Shown here one piece after another: positions 18,762-25,977 of a DNA stretch of 64,000 nucleotides. This stretch comes from CAVURS01 sp963795385. GTDB taxonomy: Bacteria > Actinomycetota > Actinomycetes > Actinomycetales > CAVURS01. Location of the stretch: contig CAWCHK010000014.1 of the NCBI GenBank assembly GCA_963795385.1, positions 930,001 to 994,000 of the forward strand, in the 5' to 3' direction. The notes beneath the pieces are model-generated. The model worked only from the letters and a program-made list of their open reading frames with translations. It was not told the DNA's origin and did no database searches. The translations under genes and the position numbers were made by a program. The first letter of the stretch is position 1. Each line of letters opens with the position of its first letter.

Positions 18762-19628
18762 ATGATGGATCGGCACGTGCTGTCGAATGGAACTTTGTCC
18801 GCCACGGTGAAGGCGGATGGTGCGGAGCTCTGTTCGCTTTGTGACGCGACCGGTGAGGAGATGCTTTGGCAGGCGGCGCCAGTATGGCCACGCCATGCGC
18901 CGGTGTTGTTTCCGATTGTCGGCCGCCTGAAGGACGACACACTGCGTCATCAGGGCAAGGCATATCATTTGCCACAGCACGGCTTTGCCCGCGACAAGCG
19001 GTTCGCGTGGCTGAACCGCAGCGCCACCGGCTGCCGGTTGGTGCTGCATGAGGACATCGAGACGCGGGCGGTCTATCCGTTCGCGTTCCGGCTCGAAATT
19101 GCGTTCGCCCTCGATGATGATGCCCTGGTGACGAGCTTCACTGTCGCGAATCCCGGGCGCGACATCCTGCCGGCGTCCGTGGGCGCGCATCCAGGGTTCA
19201 TCTGGCCGCTGATGGAAGGGCTGGACAAGGCCGCACACGTTCTGGAATTCGCGGAGCCCGAGACCGCGCCGGCCCGCCGCCTGGCGAACGGGCTGCTCCG
19301 TCCGTCTCCGGAACCGACGCCGATCGTGGGCCAGACGCTACCACTGGATCCGTCGCTGTTCGCGGCAGATGCCGTGATCCTGGATCGGCTCGCCAGCAGT
19401 TCGGTCCGTTACACCGCTCCTGGTGCGCCTGCCGTCGAGGTGGCGTGGGAGGGTTTCGAACAACTCGGCATCTGGTCGCGCGCAGGCGGTGATTTCCTTT
19501 GCATCGAGCCATGGCATGGCATGCACAGCCCAACTGACTTCGACGGCGACTTTCGTGACAAGCCAGGCCTCATGCTGATCCCGCCCGGCGAGCGGCGCAC
19601 GCTGTCAATGCGGATCAGGCTCTGCTGA
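18762..19628 (+). CDS. Aldose 1-epimerase (galactose mutarotase-like) family protein
   Basis: A complete protein of about 288 residues of the YeaD/LacX-like branch of aldose epimerases. Visible blocks: LSATVKADGAELCSL near the N-terminus, MLWQAAPVWPRHAPVLFPIVGRL, YHLPQHGFARDKRF with the conserved histidine, VGAHPGFIWPL with the second histidine, and IEPWHGMHSPTDF near the end. These positions match the catalytic and sugar-contact regions of the beta-sandwich fold. The likely job is interconverting sugar anomers in the cytosol. Two in-frame ATGs (18762, 18765) are possible; neither has a strong ribosome-binding site. The gene is convergent with the methyltransferase gene, whose abnormal extension overlaps its last 14 bases. 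The 215 bases before it hold no convincing gene. Confidence 0.85.
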   Translation: MMDRHVLSNGTLSATVKADGAELCSLCDATGEEMLWQAAPVWPRHAPVLFPIVGRLKDDTLRHQGKAYHLPQHGFARDKRFAWLNRSATGCRLVLHEDIETRAVYPFAFRLEIAFALDDDALVTSFTVANPGRDILPASVGAHPGFIWPLMEGLDKAAHVLEFAEPETAPARRLANGLLRPSPEPTPIVGQTLPLDPSLFAADAVILDRLASSSVRYTAPGAPAVEVAWEGFEQLGIWSRAGGDFLCIEPWHGMHSPTDFDGDFRDKPGLMLIPPGERRTLSMRIRLC

Positions 19629-19673
19629 CCATCGCTCGCGCACCAATCTGAGACGCTCGCGAAGGAGGCCGCT

Positions 19674-20538
19674 CTACAGCCGCGTGGCCTGCAGCGAATA
19701 AGCCAGCGGCAGCCACGGCTTGTCGGGCCAGCGAATAAGCCAGCGGCAGCCACGGCTTGTCGGGCCAGCGATACAGTCCATCGGAGCCCTCAGTGAGACA
19801 GCCGAACATGCGCCAGGTGACGGCATCGTGTTCGTGTAACCAGTCGAGGCGCAGTCCCGCAGCGATCAGGGCAGTGACCACGCTGCCAAGCGGATGGATC
19901 CATTGATGGGTCGTGCTGTTGGTCAGGCGCGCCGAGGGATCGGCGTAGTCCGTCGCATCATCCAGCACGAGCGGCTCGGTGTGGAAATACGGCATGAAGA
20001 ATCCGGGGTGTCCGTTCGCCTGCGGCGTCAGGTCGTCGAGCACCAACGCCGCCGGATGGCCTTCCGCGAAATACAGCGACCCACCCGGCTTGAGGAAATG
20101 CGCGACGACTCGCGCCCATCCGGCGATGTCAGGCAACCAACAGATGGCGCCCCAGGTGACGTACACCCGATCGAATGAAGCCGGTTCGCCGATGGCGCGC
20201 GGCGCGTCATAGAGATCAGCCTCGACGAAGCGAACGCGATCGGCGAGCCCCAGTTCCTCGCCGTGAGCCCGCGCCGCGGCGATCGCGGGGGGTGAAAAAT
20301 CCAGGCCGACCACCATCGCGCCTTGCTGCGCCAGGATCAGGCTGTCATGGCCGAAATGGCATTGCAGATGCAATAGCCGCAGCCCGTTCACCGGGCCGAG
20401 TTCTGCCTCCTCGATGGCGTTTTTCCGAGCGGTGCCGGCACGTAGCGGACCCATATCGTAGGTGGGGGTGCCGACATGGATCGACACCCGTTCGTTCCAG
20501 TTGGCCCGGTTCACCCTCAGCCAGTTCTCATCGGGCAT
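19674..20538 (-). CDS. Class I SAM-dependent methyltransferase, 3' end altered by 37-bp duplication
   Basis: A methyltransferase of about 275 residues without the duplicated unit. It begins MPDENWLRVNRANWNERV and has motif I as LLHLQCHFGHDSLILAQQGA, then VVGLDFSPPAIAAARA, VTWGAICWLPDIAGW and HFLKPGGSLYFAEGH. Near the end, DGLYRWPDKPWLPLAYSL is followed by an exact repeat of the preceding 37 bases. Because 37 is not a multiple of three, the frame changes. The protein then continues ARQAVAAAGLF and beyond to 19,615, running past the TAG at 19,674-19,676 and into the end of the aldose epimerase gene. Removing one copy restores a short ending, YSLQATRL, at that TAG. It is the last gene of the co-directional holB-metG-tatD-MBL-mazG run, 17 bases after mazG. 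Target unknown. Confidence 0.85.
19694..19767. repeat. Exact 37-bp tandem duplication
   Basis: Two identical, abutting copies (19,694-19,730 and 19,731-19,767), with a few further matching bases on each side. Each copy begins GCGAATAAGCCAGCGGC on the plus strand. The unit lies entirely within the coding end of the methyltransferase gene and shifts its frame by one. No inverted repeats or other copies are visible nearby, so this looks like a slippage or assembly duplication rather than a mobile element. Confidence 0.95.
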
Positions 20539-20555
20539 GATAATCGGGCCCTAAG

Positions 20556-21344
20556 CTATTCGTTCTGTTTTACTTTCTGCCACTCAGCTTCCATACCTTC
20601 GAGCGGCATCTCAACAAGGGTCTTTCCTTCTGAAGCAGTATTTTGCTCCATTTTATTGAATCGCCGCATGAATTTCTGGTTCGCCTGCCGCAGGCACGTC
20701 TCGGGATCGAGATCGAGTTTCCGCGCGAGATTGGCGAGCACAAACAGCAAGTCGCCCAGTTCGTCCGCCAGCCGCTCGGGATCGCTCGTCGGCAGTTCCG
20801 CCCGAAGCTCAGCTACCTCCTCGTCGAGTTTTTCCAGCACTGCCTCCGCATTCGGCCAGTCGAAGCCGACACGCGCAGCGCGGGACGTCAATTTGGCGGC
20901 TCGGGTCAGGGCAGGGAGGCCATCCGGGACACCGGCCAATGCGCCGGTTTCGGCCCTGTCAGCCCGTTCGGCGCTTTTCTGTGCCTCCCACGCGGCGGTT
21001 TGGGTTGCGGCATCCGACACCGTCGCCTCACCGAACACATGCGGGTGCCGACGGATCATCTTGTCGGCGATCGTCCGTGCCACTTCGGTAAAGCCGAACT
21101 GGCCGGCTTCCTCGGCCATCCGCGCATGGTAGACAACCTGGAACAGCAGGTCGCCCAGTTCATCCGGCAGCGATGCCAGGTCACGCCGCGCGATGACATC
21201 GGCGACCTCATAGGCTTCCTCGATCGTGTAAGGCGCTATGGTGTCGAAGCTCTGCTGCCTGTCCCAAGGACAACCGTGAACCGGGTCGCGAAGCGCCGCC
21301 ATGATGTCGAGCAATCGCCGCAGTTCGGCTTCCGCACTCAGCAT
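20556..21344 (-). CDS. mazG: Nucleoside triphosphate pyrophosphohydrolase MazG
   Basis: A 262-residue protein with the two-domain MazG layout of the well-known enzyme. Domain 1 has MAALRDPVHGCPWDRQQSFDTI, then YTIEEAYEVADVI and LPDELGDLLFQVVYHARMAEE. Domain 2 repeats the pattern with EKLDEEVAELRAEL and LADELGDLLFVLANLARKL. The paired ExxE...ExxD magnesium motifs are present in both halves. MazG hydrolyses NTPs to NMP and pyrophosphate, clearing damaged nucleotides and influencing the stringent response. I chose the ATG at 21344; a TTG at 21383 would add 13 residues. It lies 107 bases downstream of the MBL-fold gene and just 17 bases upstream of the methyltransferase. Confidence 0.95.
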   Translation of the reverse strand: MLSAEAELRRLLDIMAALRDPVHGCPWDRQQSFDTIAPYTIEEAYEVADVIARRDLASLPDELGDLLFQVVYHARMAEEAGQFGFTEVARTIADKMIRRHPHVFGEATVSDAATQTAAWEAQKSAERADRAETGALAGVPDGLPALTRAAKLTSRAARVGFDWPNAEAVLEKLDEEVAELRAELPTSDPERLADELGDLLFVLANLARKLDLDPETCLRQANQKFMRRFNKMEQNTASEGKTLVEMPLEGMEAEWQKVKQNE

Positions 21345-21450
21345 CGGTTGCCGTGTCCCGTGATGGGGTGTGCCATCGGACAACCATAGGGAGCGGTGGG
21401 GCCGGCATCAATTCGGGTCTCAGGCGGGCCCATGTGCCGCATAAGATATA

Positions 21451-22247
21451 TTATGTTAAGTCAAGTTGCATGCCGTCGTGCCCAGGCTCTACGCCCTGCG
21501 GCAAATGCGCCTTCAGCCAGGCCCAATCCATGTCCGTCCCCATATGGGTCAGGACCGTTCGTCGCGCGCCGACGCGCTGAGCCCAGGTCAGCACCTGGCC
21601 AAGATCAGCGTGGGTCTTGTGCGGGCCTTGGCGCAGGAAGCAGCCGACCACCCAGGTATCGACGCCTTCCAACGCAGCGAATGCCGCGTCGTCCAGGTCA
21701 ACAACGTCCGTCGAATAGCCAAAGCCGCCGATGCGCAGGCCAAGCGATCGCGAAAAGCCATGGTTCTGCTCGAACAGTTCGACCCGCATTCCAGCTACGG
21801 TCACGGATCTGGCCAGGTAAAACCTCGCGTGGCACAAGCACTGGCCGGAAGAATCCAGGCGGCTGCCAGGGTCGAAACGCGTAGCCGAACCGCCGAGTCC
21901 AGCTCCTCAAGTGTCTCGTGGCGTGGCAAATGCATCCAGCGGCCGGCCGGCGATGCGGTTCAGGATGCCGGACGTCGTCCAGGCCGGTGATGTGGTCGGC
22001 GTGCGCGATGCGTATAGAGGATCGCGTCCACCCCGGGCACCTGGCAGTCCAGCAACTGCGTTCGCATGTCCGGTGAAGTATCCACCAGCAGGCGTGTTCC
22101 CTCCGCGTTCTCTACCACGATACTGGATCGGGTGCGGCGGTTGCGCGGTTCGGCCGGATCGCAGGCGCCCCAGTCGCCGCTGCCATCCGCGCCGCCGATC
22201 ATCGGCACGCCGGCGGACCCGCCGGTGCCGAGCAGACTCACCCGCAT
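21451..22247 (-). CDS. MBL-fold metallo-hydrolase (PhnP-like branch), frame-shifted
   Basis: About 265 residues pieced from several frames. It begins MRVSLLGTGGSAGVPMIGG, the opening of the PhnP-like branch of the metallo-beta-lactamase fold. It continues RRTRSSIVVENAEGTRLLVD and SPDMRTQLLDCQVPGVDAIL. The zinc motif HxHxDH is split by a shift near 22,010: one frame gives YTHR and the next gives ADHITGLDD. Later parts are ILNRIAGRPLDAFATP and LTHMGTDMDWAWLKAHLPQG, with shifts near 21,910 and 21,840. It directly follows tatD, with its ATG 7 bases after the tatD stop, an arrangement common in alphaproteobacteria. The likely activity is phosphodiesterase on a cyclic or small phosphate ester. Confidence 0.8.
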
Positions 22248-22253
22248 TCGCTG

Positions 22254-23028
22254 TCAGGCCGTCTTGCGGAACAGGCGGCGGAAATTTGCCGTGGTGAGGT
22301 CGGCCAGCGCCTCTGGTTCGAGGCCGCGGACCTCGGCCAGGACCTTTGCTGTGTGCGCGACGTAGCGCCGGCTCGTTGCGCTTGCCGCGGAACGGCACAG
22401 GCGCGAGGTACGGCGCGTCGGTCTCCACCAGCAGCCGATCCGCTGGAAGGTCGCGCGCTATCTCCCGCAATTCGGTGGAGCGCGGGAAGGTTAGGATGCC
22501 GGAGAAACTGACATAGCCGCCAATGCCAATAGCTGCCTCGGCAAGCGCCCGGGACGAGCTGAAGCAGTGCAGCAGGAAGGCGAACTCTCCACCGTTATCG
22601 CGTTCATCTTGCAGGATCTTTGCGATATCATCGTCAGCGTCGCGGGCGTGGATGGCCAGCGGCAATCCGGCCAACCGGGCGGCGCGGATATGGGCCCGGA
22701 AATTGATCTGCTGCACGTCGCGCGGCGACCGATCGTAGAAATAGTCCAGGCCGGATTCGCCGATGCCGATGACGCGCGGATGGCCGGTCAGCGCAGCGAG
22801 CGCTTCGGGTGTCGGGATCGGCGCTTCGGCCGCATGGTGCGGATGCACGCCGACCGTGCACCACAGATTCGGTTGCGCCTCGGTCAGCGCCGGCAGCCTC
22901 TCCGATTGCGCCAGCGTAGTGCCAATCGTCACCATCTCATCCACGCCGGCGGCGGCCGCGCGCGCCAGCACATCGGGCCGTTCAGCGTCCGTGAAGTAGT
23001 CGAGGTGGCAATGGGAATCTACCAGCAT
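22254..23028 (-). CDS. tatD: TatD family metal-dependent hydrolase, one frame shift
   Basis: About 258 residues. Metal and active-site motifs appear in order: LVDSHCHLDYF at the N-terminus, WCTVGVHPHHA, VIGIGESGLDYFYD, AIHARDADDDI, LLHCFSSS and VETDAPYLAPVPFRGKRN. A shift near 22,375 follows; the last part then reads TTANFRRLFRKTA and stops at 22,254. TatD-type proteins are 3'-5' DNA exonucleases or related metal hydrolases. I chose the ATG at 23028 (MLVDSHCH); the open frame starts further upstream without support. The gene lies 44 bases downstream of metG and 6 bases upstream of the MBL-fold gene. Confidence 0.9.
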
Positions 23029-23072
23029 CAGTAAATTACACCAGATATCAGCCATGAGGAGCGCAGTTGCAA

Positions 23073-24608
23073 TCAAGCGGCGGGCTCGACATAACGCGGG
23101 AACACGCCGTGCGGCGCCGGCAACGCCACGCCATCCGTCAACGGCATCGCCAGATCAGCCAGCATCCGCGCATCGGCAGGCACGCCCAGCTGGTCGAGCA
23201 TCTGGGCCATGCTGCCGGGCATGAATGGCTGCAGCACCGTTGCGATCACGCGCTGCACATCTGCCAGCACCCGCAGTACCGCGCCCATCCGCACCACATC
23301 CGTGCGCCGCAAGGCCCAGGGCGCCTGGCGGTCGATATAGCCGTTGGCCGCCCGCATAACTTTCCAGACATCCTCCAGCGCCTCGTGGAATGCCTGGCGG
23401 TCCAGCCGGTTGCGCACCAGGCCCGGCAGCGCATCAGCCGCCGCCAGCAGTTCCGCGTCATCCTCGGTAACAGGCCCCCTCCCCGGCAGCATGCCGTCGC
23501 AGTTCCGCGCGATCAGCGACAGCGAGCGCTGCGCCAGGTTGCCCAGGTCATTCGCCAGATCGACATTGATCCGGGTCACGATCGCCTGGTGGCTGATGCT
23601 GCCATCGGCGCCGAACGGCTTCTCGCGCAGCAGGAAGTAGCGGATCTGATCCAGCCCGTAGGTGTCGGCCAATTGCCGCGCTTCGATGACGTTGCCGAGT
23701 GACTTGCTCATCTTCTCGCCCTCGACGACCCACCAGCCGTTCGAGGAGATCCGGCGCGGCAACGGCAGGCCGGCCGACATCAGGAAGGCCGGCCAATAGA
23801 CCGCGTGGAACCGGATGATGTCCTTGCCGACCAAATGCACATCGGCCGGCCAGTAGTTCCAGCGCGGCGCCGTCTCGTCGGGAAAGCCACAGGCGGTGAC
23901 GTAGTTGTTCAGCGCGTCCAGCCAGACATACATTACGTGGTCAGGTGCGCCCGGCACCGGGATGCCCCACTTGAAAGTGGTCCGGCTGACCGAAAGATCG
24001 CGCAGCCCGCCGCGCACGAAGCTCATGACCTCGTTGCGGCGGCTGGAGGGCAGGATGAAATCCGGCTGTTCTTCGTAAAGTTTCAGCAGCCTGTCCTGCC
24101 AGGCTGACAGGCGGAAGAAATACGAAGGCTCCCTCACCCACTCCACCGGTGCGCCGCTGGGCGCCACCTTGCTGCCGTCCGGCCGCGTGGTGAGTTCGTC
24201 CTCATCATAGAATGCTTCATCGCGAACCGCGTACCAGCCTTCGTAGTGGCCGAGATAGATGTCGCCGTTCGCCTCGATCCGCCGCCACAACTCGGTGCAT
24301 GACACCTTGTGCCGCTGCTCGGTGGTGCGGATCCAGTCGTCGAACGAAACCCCCATCTTGACCGACATGTCACGAAAGTCGGCGGAGATCCTGTCGGTAA
24401 ATGATTGTGGGTCCACGCCAGCCGCCGCCGCAGCCTGTTCCACCTTCTGGCCGTGCTCGTCGGTGCCGGTCAGGAAGAATACGTCGCAGCCATCCAGCCG
24501 CTTGAACCGCGCCATGACGTCGGTGGCGATCGACGTATAGGCGTGGCCCAGATGCGGCGGGCCGTTCACGTAATAGATCGGCGTCGTGATATAGAACCGC
24601 TTGTTCAT
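23073..24608 (-). CDS. metG: Methionyl-tRNA synthetase
   Basis: An intact 511-residue class I synthetase that charges tRNA-Met. The HIGH-type motif is PPHLGHAYTSI near residue 17, and the KMSKS motif is EKMSKSLGNV near residue 300. Between them lie FFLTGTDEHGQKV and the GWYAVRDEAFYDEDEL segment of the subtype that has no zinc-knuckle cysteines. The anticodon-binding helices follow, ending near FPRYVEPAA. The C-terminal tRNA-binding extension of the long bacterial form is absent, as usual for alphaproteobacteria. Its ATG overlaps the holB stop by four bases (ATGA), and this overlap, together with MNKRFYITTPIYYVNGP, fixes the start at 24608. Essential gene and free of frame shifts. Confidence 0.97.
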   Translation of the reverse strand: MNKRFYITTPIYYVNGPPHLGHAYTSIATDVMARFKRLDGCDVFFLTGTDEHGQKVEQAAAAAGVDPQSFTDRISADFRDMSVKMGVSFDDWIRTTEQRHKVSCTELWRRIEANGDIYLGHYEGWYAVRDEAFYDEDELTTRPDGSKVAPSGAPVEWVREPSYFFRLSAWQDRLLKLYEEQPDFILPSSRRNEVMSFVRGGLRDLSVSRTTFKWGIPVPGAPDHVMYVWLDALNNYVTACGFPDETAPRWNYWPADVHLVGKDIIRFHAVYWPAFLMSAGLPLPRRISSNGWWVVEGEKMSKSLGNVIEARQLADTYGLDQIRYFLLREKPFGADGSISHQAIVTRINVDLANDLGNLAQRSLSLIARNCDGMLPGRGPVTEDDAELLAAADALPGLVRNRLDRQAFHEALEDVWKVMRAANGYIDRQAPWALRRTDVVRMGAVLRVLADVQRVIATVLQPFMPGSMAQMLDQLGVPADARMLADLAMPLTDGVALPAPHGVFPRYVEPAA

Positions 24609-25618
24609 GCCATATTTCCGCTGAGCATCCCGAGGCCCGCTACGATCGCCTGGCGTTTGTCCAGGGCGAAGCGCTCGGTTTCGTCCTGCAGCCGCGTCAG
24701 CGCGTGCCACACGTCGCCCCAGGCATCAAGGGGACGCAAGGCAACGAGCCGCGACTGCTCAGGATCGGCCCGTCCGCGCACCTCGTCGCGGACCGCCGAC
24801 GCGATGCCTGCGCGCAGCAGATCCATGAAATTCGAGAATGCGTTCTCGCCGCGCCCAAGCGAGTCCGCCACTGCATAGGCGCGGACCGGCTCCAGCCTGG
24901 GAAGCGCGGCCAGCACTTCGTCCACCAGTCTGGCTATCGCAAGGCCTTCCTCCTCCGCCAGCAACAGGGCGCGCCCCGGCGAGCCTTCCGCCACCGTCAC
25001 AAGCCGTCCACGCTCGTCGGCCGACAGGTCCTGGAGATAAGTCGCGAGCAACCGGTCCATTGGTTCCTGGCCCAGTGGATCGAGCCTCAGGCGTCTGCAG
25101 CGGCTGCGAATGGTAGGCAGCAGCCTGCCAGGGGCACCGCACACCAGCAGAAGCACAGCACGCGGCGGTGGCTCCTCAAGGATTTTCAGCAATGCATTGG
25201 CTGAGGCCTGATTGAGTTCCTCCGCCCCGTCCACCACGACCACCCGCCAACCGCCCTCGGCGGGGGTGAGGCTCATGAAGCCGCTGATTCGCCGCACGTC
25301 TTCCACCGCAATCTGCGTGCGCATCCGTTTGCGCTTCTCATCGTAAGCGCGCTCGATGGTCAGCAGGTCGGCATGCGATCCCGCGGCAACGCGGCGAAAC
25401 ACCGGATCCGTGGGATCCAGCGCCAGCGAGCCGTTTGCCGGCATGCCGGCCAGCAGTCGGCGTGCAAAGCGGAAGGCCAGCGTGGCCTTGCCGACACCAT
25501 CTGAGCCGGTAATCAGCCACGCATGGTGCATGCGTCCCGACCGCGACGCCTCGATCAGCGTCGCTTCCGCCTGTTCATGGCCAAGCAGCAATGGGTTCGC
25601 ACGCGGTTCCGGTGCCAT
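24605..25618 (-). CDS. holB: DNA polymerase III subunit delta'
   Basis: A 337-residue clamp-loader subunit. It starts MAPEPRANPLLLGHEQAEATL, has a P-loop-like GSDGVGKATLAFRFARRLL, then VVVVDGAEELNQASANALLKILEEPPP and the sensor segment LPTIRSRCRRLRL. These match the AAA+ fold of delta', which loads the sliding clamp with delta and tau. A start 18 bases upstream (ATG 25636) is also possible. It lies 26 bases downstream of csoR and overlaps metG. In many alphaproteobacteria tmk precedes holB; here the copper repressor gene takes that place. Confidence 0.95.
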   Translation of the reverse strand: MAPEPRANPLLLGHEQAEATLIEASRSGRMHHAWLITGSDGVGKATLAFRFARRLLAGMPANGSLALDPTDPVFRRVAAGSHADLLTIERAYDEKRKRMRTQIAVEDVRRISGFMSLTPAEGGWRVVVVDGAEELNQASANALLKILEEPPPRAVLLLVCGAPGRLLPTIRSRCRRLRLDPLGQEPMDRLLATYLQDLSADERGRLVTVAEGSPGRALLLAEEEGLAIARLVDEVLAALPRLEPVRAYAVADSLGRGENAFSNFMDLLRAGIASAVRDEVRGRADPEQSRLVALRPLDAWGDVWHALTRLQDETERFALDKRQAIVAGLGMLSGNMA

Positions 25619-25644
25619 GCGGACGTTATACCGCAACCTGTCCT

Positions 25645-25920
25645 TCAGCGCGTCATCCGGCCAATGGTCTCCACCAATTCCTCGACCTTGTGCCGTTGCT
25701 CGACTGGATCGCCGGAAGCAAAGGCACCAGCGACGCAGTGGGACACGTGGTCGTGCAGAATCTGCTCTTCCACTTTGTGCAGCGCTGCCCGGATCGCATT
25801 GATCTGAGTGAGGATGTCGACGCAGTAGCGCTCGTCCTCCACCATGCGGAGGACACCGCCCACCTGGCCTTCGATCCGCTTCAGCCGCGCCGCCACGGCT
25901 TGTTTTGTCGCGTCGTGCAT
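25645..25920 (-). CDS. csoR: CsoR family copper-sensing transcriptional repressor
   Basis: A 91-residue all-helical repressor. The Cu(I) ligand set C-x24-H-x3-C is present exactly: Cys33 in YCVDIL, His58 and Cys62 in HDHVSHC. This is the spacing of copper-sensing CsoR and differs from the nickel RcnR and formaldehyde FrmR patterns. It also has the ARLKRIEGQVGGVLRM helix that starts this family. Binding Cu(I) should release it from DNA. A matching inverted repeat lies 10 bases upstream of its ATG, in the short gap shared with the divergent copper ATPase, so it probably represses both. The start at 25920 gives the typical length; the open frame continuing to 27,063 overlaps copA and is a shadow. 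Confidence 0.95.
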   Translation of the reverse strand: MHDATKQAVAARLKRIEGQVGGVLRMVEDERYCVDILTQINAIRAALHKVEEQILHDHVSHCVAGAFASGDPVEQRHKVEELVETIGRMTR

Positions 25921-25929
25921 CTTGTTACC

Positions 25930-25946
25930 ATACCTGGGTGGGGTAT
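25930..25946. promoter_or_regulatory. Probable CsoR operator
   Basis: The 17-base element ATACCTGGGTGGGGTAT is an inverted repeat (ATACC ... GGTAT) around a G-rich centre. G-tract pseudo-palindromes flanked by ATAC/GTAT are what CsoR-type proteins bind. It sits between csoR (ATG at 25920) and copA (ATG at 25978), where it can control both genes. Confidence 0.75.
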
Positions 25947-25977
25947 ATGTAGCGCGGATAGATGGATGGAGCAAGCC

